Below are positions 1 through 11,200 of a stretch of 64,000 nt of DNA, piece by piece. The position numbers were made by a program, and so were the translations under genes. The DNA comes from Ceratodon purpureus (lineage: Eukaryota > Streptophyta > Bryopsida > Pseudoditrichales > Ditrichaceae): contig CM026424.1 in NCBI GenBank assembly GCA_014871385.1, positions 18,895,956 through 18,959,955 of the forward strand, read 5' to 3'. Below the pieces are notes generated by a model. It was not told the DNA's origin. It searched no databases and saw only the letters and a program-made list of their open reading frames with translations. How positions within the stretch are numbered: the stretch's first letter is position 1; each line of letters starts with the position of its first letter.

Positions 1-514
1 AAGTTCCTATTCACAGGCACCATGAAAAGTTGTGAGACTTCAGCTGAAAATATAAGAATGGGGGATCAGCAAGCACGACTGACCATTGCAAACCGAGAAA
101 CATAGTCTGCTACATATTCATCTGGTCACACAGTACCAGATCAATCGCAGGTGAAGCATCGACATGTGCAATTCATGTCGTCGAACAGCATGATCATATA
201 ATCCAATTCCAGCAGTCATTATACGCTATCTAAGAGAACAACATACGCTAAATGAATGGTTAGAAGTCCCGGTGGACAGAGCCTGGTAGTTCGAACCCCA
301 TTCACCAGCAAGTTTATCGACAAAGGACACCGGAAAAAAAAAGGCTGGGCTAAACTTCAATGACATATGTTAAGACAGCTACATCACCCCCGACGTCTAG
401 ACATAGAGTCCCAAGTGATCATGACATGAAGCCACTGGAGCCACACAATATCGAGACGTCGAAGACAACATGTGCAGACTGTAAACAAGGATCAGGGGCG
501 GCTCAGTGGCACTC

Positions 515-2709
515 TTACCTTCCAGTAAGGAAGCCTATATAGTGAGGAACTCGCTTGATGCCGTGCCTTCTGACGGGGTCATTTTCCTTCGGTCTTCCAT
601 ACTCTCTAAGCCACCTGACACGCTCCTCTCCCCTCTGCAATGCTTCACTTCCGGTAACGGGAGTAGGGGCCACTCGGTGCTCCTCATCTATGAAGTTTGA
701 AACTGTCGCCCCTGAAGGGATGGTCTGCCCTAACAAGGAACCTGCGGGCACATCCACAGAAGACGTTCTTTGTGTAAAACCTTAGAACGCCGTGATCTAA
801 AGCCCTCCCCGCACACTGGGCAGCCAACGAACCCATTGGTTGTGCAACCAGCTAAAACGCCGTAGGCTGGGAAGTCGCCAATTGTCCAGATGATCATCGC
901 CTTCAATATGAAATGAGACGACTCCTTATAACGGGCGACATCCATGCAGTACACCCCTTCTTCCAAGATGTAAGAGTTCTTCAATCAGTGGCTCCATATA
1001 GATATCGAAGTAATACAGCTGTTACGGATTTAGGACCCGGGTTAGGATCCCCAACATAATAAAATAATTCTTCGTCGTAAGCCACGGTGCATGTTGTAGT
1101 TCATGAGGAGAATAGGCCATATAGAGTAAGTACTCCTCTTGTCTGCGTGGGGGTTGAATCCATCTGTAACAAGAGCCATTCGCACGTTTCTATCGTCATG
1201 GCCAAACTCTGCATGAAATCTCTCCGAGATCCACTTCCATTGCGCTGAGTGAGAGACATGAGACATCACACCGTCCGTGACTGCGAGGGTCGCCCACCAT
1301 GTCATTGCAGCTGCCTGAAGAGCACTTCGAAACATCCGTTTGAGTCGCGGAGTAAGAGGGAAGGCCCTCGTAACCTTGAACGGCACTTCTGATCTCCCTG
1401 CTCTTCTTTTTCTCGGAGCCCTGCAATGTGGACAAACACGAGCGTCCTTCAGGTCCTTCCGATACAGGCAACAATTGTTGGGGCAGGAGTCGATTGACTT
1501 GTAAGTGTGGCCCAACTTCCTCAAGTACTCGGATGCCTCTCTGTAAGTCTTGGGTAAGGTATTCGGCTTAGGAAGAATGGTAGTGCTTAAGGTCCGGAAT
1601 AGCTCATCCAGGTAGACGTCGGAACAGCCGTGCAGCTTTCCACTACTTAGAAGCACATACGTCGTTCCCATGCTAGAGTATTCTGATCCTGGGAACAAGG
1701 GAGTAGTCGCTGCCTCCTCTAGGGCCGCGATGGAAGCGTCTGTCTCGTCGTCAGAGTCTCCCCACTGGTGCGCCCCCTCGTCTCCAGAGCTATCATCAGA
1801 AACGTCGACTGACGGTGCATCGGAGATGTCACGGCCGTCTTCACCTGCTGCATTACCTTCCTCGCGTAAGGGGATTGCCGAGTCACTGCTTCTCTCCGGA
1901 CTAGGAATCCCCCCACCCCGACCTGCTCCTACGGGTGATGCTCTGTTCTCCTGCCCTAAGTCGTCGCTGACTCCATTCGGAAATCTCTGTTGGTGCGGAT
2001 CTCCTCTCGGATGCTCTCCAGCATGAACCTGGTCCACCATCACCTCTTCATGAATTCTGTCCACGATATCATGAGCTTCGACTACCATCTGCGTCACATC
2101 AATCCCCGGGTCTAAATCCCTCCGCCGTAGTGCGTTTGGACGCATTCTCGCCTGCGCTCCATAGTACCACGTAATGTGGTCCTCCACTCGACGTCGGAGT
2201 CGTCGTCCTCGTATCCCTGGTACAACAGAACATCTTCGACTGTTAGGCAGGAGGTGCTTCATGACATGCGATATCCCAATTCATAGCATCAACCAATCGG
2301 TATTGTGTTCTTCTACTGTGCATGGAAGGTGAAGGCTCCTAAGTGAATTTTCAGAATTCGAGTTCCTGAGTTGTCGTGGTTAATCTTACATATGAGCACC
2401 ACATCAACACACGAAGGAAAATATGAGACATACCTCTGTCCTTCCATAGAACCACACATGCCTTCCATTATCCCTCAGGCATCTCCGGTATGAGTCGAGA
2501 GTGAGTTCCGCCTCCCGCATGTGGATTTGACATGGACATGGCAGTTTCGTCCAACTCATCCGCCTCGCGTACGCCAACTCCCGCCTGAGTAATTTCGCTC
2601 TCCGAGACAGGATGCGAGCCTCCCCCGGTGGATTCCTTCGAATTGCCCTCTTCCATTCTAAGAACATGAAGAACGACGACAGCGGTTCTTCAGACTCACG
2701 CACTGTCAA
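515..2709 (-). pseudogene. TNP2-type CACTA transposase, frameshifted relic
   Basis: Read on the minus strand, 2709-2404 encodes a transposase-associated-type segment with a CPCQIH cluster and ends at a good donor (GTATGT). 2262-1042 encodes an acidic linker, then the TNP2 core, including SALQAAAMTWWATLAVTDG, a LVTDGFNPHADKRST block (first catalytic Asp) and WPILLMNYN. After that the frame breaks repeatedly between about 1080 and 920. It resumes with the IGDFPAYGVLAGC block (second Asp) and a CPVCGEGFRSRRS zinc-type motif at 900-780. It shifts again and recovers an RHGIKRVPHY block near 560. The intact transposase at 56919-61592 matches in the same order. At least three frameshifts or stops make this copy non-coding. 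The exon with the catalytic Glu would lie further left and I do not see it. Confidence 0.75.
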
Positions 2710-2904
2710 TGAACAGCCATGTACATCACGGTAACTACGTAATTAAGCACTTTCTACCCACCGAAAACTCCTTAATCACAATTGGTGCCCAACGGGTCAA
2801 GGAATGGCAGCATACCTAAATGCTTCACCTCGCAAACCCAACAAATGTAAGCGTCTGAGCGAATCCCCTTCTTCTGTGCAGAACTATTCTGACCAGCATT
2901 GGTC

Positions 2905-3782
2905 CTATCCAAGGCGATACACCTCCTCCAAGCCGTCGAATTCAATCCGAACCAAGTCCGCTGGAAAATCAGAGCTAGAGACTTCTGCAGAAGGCTCTTC
3001 GTATTCTTCGGGACGTGTACTACCTTCCGACGGATTGTATTCCTGCGTAGGGAGTAGTAAAAGACACTTGCAGAATAGAGAGGCCGACGTCGCCAATGAC
3101 GAGAGTGTATTGCACCTGCAACGCAACCACTTCACCCGCATCGCTCCATCCAAGGTGAAATACTTTCCCCACATTTTCCCGAGAGCGCAGTTGCATTTCG
3201 GATTATTAAACCACCTAAGTTTCCTACACGAACTGCAATCGCAGAACTCAATGCAGACGTGACGAGGACCGAGCACTCCTAACTCATACACCCGGATTGC
3301 GCTCTCTAACAGACTTGGTGCCCCACCAAATCGGTCAACGCGTAACGAATCTGTTCCGTAATCAGAGCTATATTCCAAATCCTCTCGATGCATCCTCTCA
3401 GTACTCTCTATCCACTTCAACCACACCACGATCAGAGTAAGCACCTCAGAAATTGTCCGTTACTCTGTAAACCCTAATTAGGAGTGTTGGGTGTGCGTCT
3501 GCAGTACACTCTTCCGGAACGCAACAGCGCAACAAGGAAAGCAGAGTACATCGGTGAGCGGGAACGCATGTGCTCTCTTGAAGGGAACGTCCCCACCTGA
3601 ACAGCGTTGCAATAGAAATATTCTATGTCTTCCCATGCACCTATAGACCATTCCAAACCTCCCGTAGTGCGTAACCAGAGTACCTTAGTCTCTTGGTGCC
3701 ATCGTCCGAGGATGACCTTCAGCGACGAGGCTCCTTCAATCCCCGACCCTCGGCCCATCCAACCAATGATAGGCGCCGTCAT
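2905..3782 (-). other. Two unidentified ORFs upstream of the TNP2 relic, one Cys-rich
   Basis: The minus strand has open frames at 3782-3474 (102 aa) and 3444-2905 (179 aa). The second has a cluster of cysteines (CIEFCDCSSC, later CNC and CRC) followed by an acidic Ser/Glu-rich tail. Both lie 5' of the TNP2 relic on the same strand and inside the element, so they could be 5' exons or a degenerate extra transposon gene. I do not recognise either, and there is no counterpart at the same place in the right-hand element. Confidence 0.3.
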
Positions 3783-4093
3783 CTGAGGGATTCTCGCGAA
3801 AGCTGCTTTTGATCTATATTATCTATTTCTAAGTGGGGAAGTTCGGTTTGTACCTGGTCGGCCTTGTCAGGTAAACAACCGGGTATATTGGTTAGTTTCT
3901 AGTAATCATCGACACGGCGTCACTTCGGAAACCCATCCACGACGTCCATGAGTGAGGACTTCCACCATTAAACCTAGGATAGCTATGATGCTGAAGATAC
4001 CTCCTCTGAGACGGAGTTCCCACTCTCCACCACATGCACCACGATGGCGGACAGTATGGTGATATTTAGCATACCGTCCCGTTTTTATCTGAT

Positions 4094-5011
4094 TTGCAGA
4101 CCAGCAGCAGTAATGGTTCAGAGCGCCGTGATCGGGAGAGTTGTGGGCGCTCTTGTCTTACTCATCGGGGGGGATTTCCACTTTCTTGCAAGGCTCTAGG
4201 GTTTAGGGATGAGATGTCGTCGCCCATGGCTCACGTCGACGGCGGCTGCCCCTGGGGTTCTCAACTGTGTCACAATGTTATTGAGAGACATTTAATCGGC
4301 CTCTGTCAATCGCATTGCTGCGCTCTCTTCCAACCTCAGGTCCACTCCCTAACCCAATGTTCGTTGTCTGCACTCGTTTGTTTCGTTAGATTCTCTGTTT
4401 CTTTTTGGACACTGTTCCATCTGTTAAGTCGCGCACGGAGATCCCCAACCCGCCGTTTAATGGCGATGGACTCACGAGTACCGTCACCGAGCCGCATGTC
4501 CGCAAGAAGGATTGCCGAAGGACCGGGAGGCTTACACCACACCATGTTAGATGTAGTCGAGTTAGCCATCTTCCGCTTGGACAGGTACCTGAAGAGACAT
4601 CGCATGCCGGTGAAACCGTGGGTGATGGATTGGAAGCGCCCTCGTAGTGGCCCAGAGTCGGATTGCGATCCCGCTCATGTCCCCGCGGAGACTTTCTTGG
4701 ACTCCCTGCCCCGAGAGATAGTGAAGGACAAAATATGGCCATTGCTAATGAATGGAGAAACACCAGTCGATAAATTCAGAATGTTGTGTCATATTAGATG
4801 CGTGTGCGTCGGGTGGATGGTATACGCTGAAGGTAGCAAGGAGTGGCCTTTAGGATTAGAAGCGTGGATTCAGGGTGATCATCGGGTTGTTGCCGCAACA
4901 GGGGAAAATCCGTTCCATGACACAGACTCCGAATCCGACCCGGACTGGGCTAACGCAGATTGGGACTGGGACGAAGAGAGGTCCACAAGCGGCACTGACG
5001 ATGAGGAATAG
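4094..5011 (+). CDS. F-box-like protein encoded within the left CACTA element
   Basis: The ORF is open for 305 codons. The first 122 residues look non-coding in composition, so the Met at 4460 (MAMDSRVPSPS, giving 183 aa) is the more likely start. The C-terminal half has a segment beginning FLDSLPREIVKDKIWPLL, followed by a FRMLCHIRCVCVGW block. This resembles the helical pattern and Cys-Trp end of an F-box. The tail is strongly acidic (DTDSESDPDWANADWDWDEE). It lies in the spacer between the divergent TNP2 relic and gene B. It may be a third element-encoded gene or a captured host fragment. The F-box assignment is pattern-based and weak; a fast-evolving element protein is the alternative. 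Confidence 0.4.
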   Translation: MQTSSSNGSERRDRESCGRSCLTHRGGFPLSCKALGFRDEMSSPMAHVDGGCPWGSQLCHNVIERHLIGLCQSHCCALFQPQVHSLTQCSLSALVCFVRFSVSFWTLFHLLSRARRSPTRRLMAMDSRVPSPSRMSARRIAEGPGGLHHTMLDVVELAIFRLDRYLKRHRMPVKPWVMDWKRPRSGPESDCDPAHVPAETFLDSLPREIVKDKIWPLLMNGETPVDKFRMLCHIRCVCVGWMVYAEGSKEWPLGLEAWIQGDHRVVAATGENPFHDTDSESDPDWANADWDWDEERSTSGTDDEE

Positions 5012-5377
5012 ATACACATTCTGTAGAATGAGAGGCAAGAGCGGCTGCGGCTAACGTCATTGTCGTAATCATCTTAGTGGATTTCGGAGTTTGATCCTGT
5101 CCTCCTCCCTGTACCGGGTTATGCCCATTGTATTTCGATAATCATATGTCGCACTGCATAGTGTGACACTTCCACCGATATTGGCTCATTGTCACGTTGT
5201 ATATGTTCTATACTTTTCTGTTGTGGAATTCCTCATTTTTCGTTTCCACTTTCTATTTCACGTGTCATTGAATTAACCTTGTACAGTGGGGTTTGTTATG
5301 GCTAACAGAATTTTATCCCGGTGTTATCATCCTCTGGTGGAGCTCAACATTTCGGACCTCCACATCTTTCCCAGAAA

Positions 5378-8300
5378 ATGACGTCCACTTCCTCCGGTCA
5401 ATCGAACATCCCGACACAGGTAACACACTTACGCATTAGTATATCAGATCCGTCCTAAGTTCATTTTTCTCAGTCCGTGGTGGATAAGCACGTCGCAGCT
5501 GCATTTACATTTTTATATACCTGATTCTAAAACAATGTTATCGGGGTCTTGAACTTGAAGAGTACATCCTCGGGACAGATGCCAGTGAACTCAAATTACC
5601 CTCAACGACCTCCGTACTTGCACCCGTGGGCGTCGCAGATGATGTACTCCGGGGCAGTTCCTCCTTCGATTGACTCTTCTTCGCAGTTGCAATATCTTTA
5701 CCAAGGATGTCAGCATCCATCACTCCAGAACAATTCAGTTCCCGTGCCTCACGTCCGCAACTCCATGTCCCAATTTGCTCCCACGGGCGCCATGGAGAAT
5801 TACCGACGACTATCGCTAAGTCACAGTCGCGCTATTCAGCAGAACTCCAGTCAATCACATTCTCTAAGCTCTCCTATTTCCAGCCAGCTGCCGAGGTCCC
5901 GTGGCGGAGATGGGAGTGCGAGCAAAGACACCGCTAGTGGAAGTAAGGGCCAGGGTAGCGGTCACACAGCTCGCACTGAGGGATCCGACTCCAGGATGCA
6001 TAACAGCAATCACTCCGACCTTCCGCCAATACCGCAAGCCCCATATCTCCCAGGCAGTACCGTCCCTTGGCCTGGATGGCGTGGTGCCTCAGTGCTATCT
6101 CCATTCGACTTCCCACCTCCGGACATGACCTCCCCAAATGTTAGCCAGCAGCAGGTGGTGTTCGAAGCATTGCCCATCGTACCTCACAATCCAGTGGACG
6201 TGACGAGAGAGGAGGACCAGGGCATTCGGTACGAAGAATCCAAGAGGACAGCTCAGAGAAGAGCTCAACGAGCCCGGAAAGCTTCTTTTATAGAGAAATC
6301 TCAGCAGTGGCCCATGACGATCCAATGCACTGCAGAGGGAGGAATTCCGAAGGACGTCCGACCATTCGTCCACCGGCAATTCAGGGCATCTGCCCGAAGG
6401 TTTCTGAAAATGTCCACTATACATTTCAGAGACCATCCGGACTCTGACATCAAAGTGGTAGTAGAAGACATCGATCGCAGATTTGTATTCAACCCACCCT
6501 TGCGAGCGGGATATATCATGTGGTTTATAGAAAACTCCTTACGTACATCACGGTATTTATGGCGTAAACATTGGGTTAAAACAGGACGCGGGGAGAAGCA
6601 TAAGTGGTGTCCCCAGAAGTATTTTCCAGCCCTTGTTAAGTATTGGAAATCTGCCGAGGCCGAGGAAGAGAGTAAGCGCATGAAGGAGGCCCGTAACGCA
6701 GCGAAAGAGAAGAAGAGACTACTCCTCGAGAGGAAGGACCACAGTAATATTGCAATTGACGATGCGTGGGATGTAAGAGTATTTTCTAACCCTCATTTAC
6801 TGGTGAACTTTCATTGAAGTTTGGTAGAGACTTCGTTCTTCAATGCTTTGCACAGATGTCTTTGATTTCAGTAATGGACATCTTCTGCTTGAAATCCCGT
6901 GATGATTGGAAAAAGATGGACAGTAATGTCTTGGCCGCGTGTTGTTCCTCCATCGAAACACCTATTCATCAGAGAGAATCCCCACCTTTTTTTGCCTCAC
7001 CTCCACTTCCGAGTTGGAGAGCAGCCTACTCTGCAGTTACTCCTATATGTTTCACCTGTTCTCCCCGCGTCCACGCTAACCTCCTCTCTCACCCTATTGT
7101 TTTTCATCCCCACAGTGAACCTCTCTCCTCCTTATCCCACCTCACCGACTGGTATTCCCCACTTATTTTCAATTTTAAATAGTGACAAGGCAGAGTAGAG
7201 TTGCACAGTTCAGCTCGTAAGTCAGTGAAGTTTTTTCCATTTTTTTCCCCTTAACCATGGGAGATTCTTCTCTCGGACGAAGAGGGAGTTTGCACGTGGA
7301 GGGGATCATGCACGCACAATCTGAGGATAGTAACGACGAATCTTTCATTTTCTGAATGAGGATCTTCCATGGGTTCACTGGAGCTTTAAGGCCGCGAATT
7401 TCTACATTCAGTACTTATGATATTTCGAATATAAATTACCTGACCACCGCGAGAGCTTGTGCAGCCCCTCGTCGATGAAGATGATGAAAACTTAATTTGG
7501 GACGACAGCGACTACAGCGAGAACTCGATCCCCTGCGTGGACTTGACAGACTCGATCGGAAGAGACGATCCTGAATTCAATGTAAGACCATTTTTTTATC
7601 CATTGATTGTGAAATACATTCTCCCGTCGAGTTAGAACTCAGCGGCCGTTCTAGAACGCAAAATTAAGTGAAGTACATGTTTTCGCTTTTGGTCGTTGCA
7701 GAGGGGTGGTTCCAGTACACCTGCTTCCAAAGAGGGAGACTCTTCATGTCAGGTAACAATGCGCCAAAAATTTGATGTTGTAAGAAGTCATGTAATCAGT
7801 AAATTGAGATTCGGTACACCTGTTTTCACAGTAGTGACGGCGGCAAACTTAGCCACTGAGTCGATCCGTCAGGTTTGTAATAAAACGCAAGCTCTGATTG
7901 GGAGTATGTATTTCCTCTGACACTTGCACGAGCAGGACAACCCGGAAGAGAGAGGCACTCCCAGCCACGTTCTTGGTAATCTGCCCAGGGTTCCTAGGAA
8001 CGACAGTGCAGCGAGATCAATCGGCAGAGAGCTAACGGCTCTAAAGAAATCAGTGGACGGTATCTTGTCTTGGCGCGAGGGCGTCGACGCGCACATGTCG
8101 CAGTACAAGGTGGACATGGCAACCGTGAACCAGAAATTAGATCTGCTCATCAATGCCGTCATGCCCACGGGAGTCGGCCAGCGATGGGGTGGAGCACAAC
8201 AAAATTTCCCCTTAGGAGACGTAGGAACTCATCCAGTCGACAACAATGAAGATGTCGCAGTGAACCCTGGTGTAGTCAACGTCACATCGATTCCCGGAGC

Positions 8301-9556
8301 AAGTGATCCGTCAGGGACGGCCTCCGGTATGACAGATGAATTAAGCACACGCACAAGATTATTTACCGAACCAGGTGTGCGCCTCTCACGCATCTTTCTG
8401 AAGTAGGTCTATTTATTGGGGAATTTTTTTTGTTATTCACAGCGCTTTTCAATGCTCGACTGAATTGCCAATAACCGTGGGTACCACGGAGCGACGAGGT
8501 CTTCATTCGATCCTTGTCTTCACTAACACTCGATGTTCGTATGTACGCAGTGGAGGGTCCCGCTGAGTCTGAAGATCGCAGAACCCGGAACAGTGACCCC
8601 AGAGCAAGTTCATTCGACCCCCTTACGTCCAGTCACCCGACAAATAGCTCACACCATACAGTATCAAATCCGACAAACGCTCCGCCAGTTCAGAAGTTGG
8701 GACCCGATGCTGGCCTGCAAGCTGCGTTCGGGTTGACATCCGCGGAGACCGAGTTGCTGACAAGGAAGCGTCTTCCGGAAAGAGGTAATACGAGTGGCAT
8801 CCTTACTGCAGTCTTACCGTGTTCATCTTTCTAAACAACATAGGGAATTATTTAACGATACATGCGGCATCTATGTCGTTTCAGTGTTGGATGCAACCCA
8901 GTTGCCGGACGAAGAAGATAACCCTAAACCGGCGAAAAGGGGACGAGTTCCTCGAAATAAGGCAACAGTCTTCCCTGCAGCGTTACCTGCGGAGGAGCCA
9001 TCGCCATCAGTTCAAGGCTCAGTGACTGTGCAACGGCCTAAGCGAGTGAGGAAGAGACCATCCAAGTTCATCGACCACGTCCCACCGTCAGAGAACAAGC
9101 CGAGGGCTGAGATGGTGAGTGACACAGGAAACTTAACAGGACAACCAACTCTTCATGGAAATGCAAACATGTCTACATAGATGTAACTGCTCTAAAGAAC
9201 ATGTGTGGCCTCACGTGCAGTCTGACCCTCTAACCCCCAAGAAGGCAGTCTGGGTACTACATCCGGAGCATCCCAACAAGACAATAGCGTTGGGAAGGTG
9301 CGGTCCTCACTGGCGATCGTACAAGAAAAAGGACGTCCCCAACGTGAAGGGCGTCCTCTGGGTACACGGAATGCAGCAGGTAACGATTGAACATGTGTAC
9401 CCAGAGTTTGCGACAGCGGAGGTTCTCTACCCAGATCATCAACGAGAGGGGATTAAGAACATTGGTGATGCGCTTAAAGGGGACTTCTCGGAAGACGCCA
9501 CCATAGTGTGGCAGAGCAGATATCTCAATTACGTGGAGGTCAGCAAGTTGAACTGA
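5378..9556 (+). CDS. CACTA element second gene (Transposase_24-type DNA-binding protein), left copy
   Basis: Eight exons join in frame with consensus splice sites: 5378-5419, 5579-6772, 7465-7581, 7702-7752, 7936-8374, 8551-8784, 8885-9114 and 9221-9556, giving 880 aa. The N-terminal 230 residues are Ser/Pro/Gln-rich. Residues about 235-390 form a basic region with RPFVHRQFRASARRFL, then FIENSLRTSRYLWRKHW and a charged helix, the layout of the plant Transposase_24 (Ptta/En/Spm) family. A predicted coiled coil follows in exon 5 and a basic PKRVRKRPSKF patch in exon 7. The last 110 residues (KKAVWVLHPEHPNKT onward) resemble the C-terminal domain that follows Transposase_24 in such proteins (DUF8039-like). 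By analogy with maize TNPA it may bind subterminal repeats. It is diverged from the right-hand copy at 52277. The short exons 3 and 4 are the least certain. Confidence 0.65.
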
Positions 9557-10339
9557 AAGGTTTGTTTTCTAACGTTGCATCATATGGTATTACATAATGT
9601 ATGGTGCAGAGAATATTCATTTCCTTCGAAGTCACAATTCGGTCTTTAATTCATGAGCGGCGTAAGCCTTCCGGATCCGAGTTCTAACAACTGATATGGG
9701 GCTCGTAACGTACCGTGCAGCTCAGGTCGCTTGACAAGGCAGCTGGATTGTGAGATTTGCAGGCCGAGCTGTTCTGAACAGTTGGCAGTGAGTAGCCATT
9801 GCGTCGCAGCACATTTCTAGTTGAGCCGAATCTGAAGGAAACGATACACCGCCACAATAGACGCAGAGTGGGCATGTGACATGAGGAGTCCGTGAAGTTC
9901 GTAACGGGTACTTGCTGTCGCCGAGCTGCATTGTAAGTTTTTAACCTCTCTCAGGGGTAGACGGAATACGTGTTTGCAACGCCCATGTAGGTTTCTCCGC
10001 AGTATGTAGTTAGTGTGTGAACGGTGTTTTGAATCGAAGCGACGGGGAACGAAATTACAGGAGTTTAGGGTCGGATGAAGTGTTAGCCGACAGTGTTTCT
10101 ATATGAATTTAAACTGCAGGGCTCAAGTGAACCTGTCTCCTTCATTTTCCATACATTTTTGGGGAAAAGAGTGTGTAATGAAAACCGCTGAAACAAAGAG
10201 TACTCCGTGCAAGGTTTGTTTCCTGTAATGCTGGGGTTAATTGATATTGGAATCATGTGGACGCACAGGATATGCCGCTCTTTCATGTCGTTCGTCATCA
10301 CTGCAAATGTGCTGAATGTGTAATAGGAAGTTTAATGTA
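9557..10339. other. Transposon spacer between gene B and subterminal repeats
   Basis: This is 3' flank of gene B inside the left element. I see only short frames without splice support and no recognisable domain on either strand. Confidence 0.5.
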
Positions 10340-11200
10340 TTAATCCCGTGGAAAATACACTTCGGCACACTCATGTACGTCCTCCTGTTTATCAAACCGC
10401 ATAAACAAGGTCATCCACATTGACCGGCAACATATGTTTGAGCTCTCACACAAATAAACCGTAAACAGGGCCATTGAACCCTGGAACTGTCCGACTGATA
10501 TCCGCCTCACCGGACCTAATAACCGCCTCCATACCCGACCATAACCTAATCCCAAACGTACAGAATACCCGGCAGATGACCGCACACACATCCAGACCAA
10601 TATCCGGATCATTATGTCATTCATAACCTGTCTATACCCGGGCATGTAACGAAGGTCATATCCATATTGATACCTCAATGTTACCCTCCATCATAACCGC
10701 CTATTACCCGGCAATATCCCACCGCACAATGTTCAACATGTCTTAACCTGGATTGTGCCACGTGTGGGAACAAGCGTAGCCCGATCATTCCGGAAATCAA
10801 GGGGATGGTACCGAAATGGGCTTCTGAAGGCAGGTCCCAAGATCCTCCCCGCAATGTATCGGACGGTCCCCGCGGGCTGGGACCTCGGAGGAAATTTACC
10901 GGATTCTTTCACCCAGCTCTGCTATCCTCATCGCTGACGAGGCAAGTCCACGGTGTACGAATGCATCCACGCTGGAATGCTCTCCGCAGAGCCTTCGAAA
11001 CAGGTACATCGCAGAGCGCAGGGTGCTCCCGGGGTTCGCGATCACGGGGTCCCACTCCTTGGAGTTTTGTGACGCCCAGCACTGACCAGCTCTCTCTCTC
11101 CCCCGCAGTTCGCGTATCTCTTCGGAGAGTCCTCTTTCCGTCGCCTCAGTCGCTTTTATGCTAATTTTGACAGTGAGAAAAGACCAGTATGCTAGTAGTG
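10340..11200. repeat. Subterminal repeat region of the left CACTA element
   Basis: Short motifs of the form ATACCCGG, ATATCCGG, TTACCCGGC and AACCGCC recur many times between 10340 and 10740 (for example ATACCCGACC, ATACCCGGCAG, ATACCCGGGCATG, TTACCCGGCAATA). In CACTA elements such arrays are binding sites for the TNPA-like protein. Related ATACCCG motifs occur at the gene-B-side end of the right-hand element. From about 10740 to 11200 the repeats thin out, up to the possible terminus at 11200. Confidence 0.5.

Larger units (their letters stand above)
1..11200. mobile_element. CACTA (En/Spm) transposon, left copy, truncated by window edge
   Basis: The region holds a minus-strand TNP2 transposase relic and a divergent plus-strand second gene of the Transposase_24 type, the usual two-gene content of plant CACTA elements. 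Past the second gene lies a block of repeated ATACCCGG-like motifs, typical of CACTA subterminal regions. Read on the minus strand from 11200, the sequence begins CACTACTAGC, a plausible terminal CACTA inverted repeat; its partner would lie left of base 1 and cannot be checked. Bases 1-514 show no readable coding sequence and may be intron of the TNP2 relic. The orientation is opposite to the element at 51210. The presence of a CACTA element is well supported; the exact end at 11200 is a guess. Confidence 0.7.

Noticed and set aside
268..312. tRNA-like 3' half (GGTAGTTCGAACCCC followed by ACCAGCA)
   Set aside because: No matching acceptor, D or anticodon arms lie upstream; probably chance similarity of a T-loop-like string.
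9115..9139. 25-bp intron in the left gene B (acceptor at 9139)
   Set aside because: Too short for a plant intron; the in-frame acceptor at 9220 gives a normal 106-bp intron.
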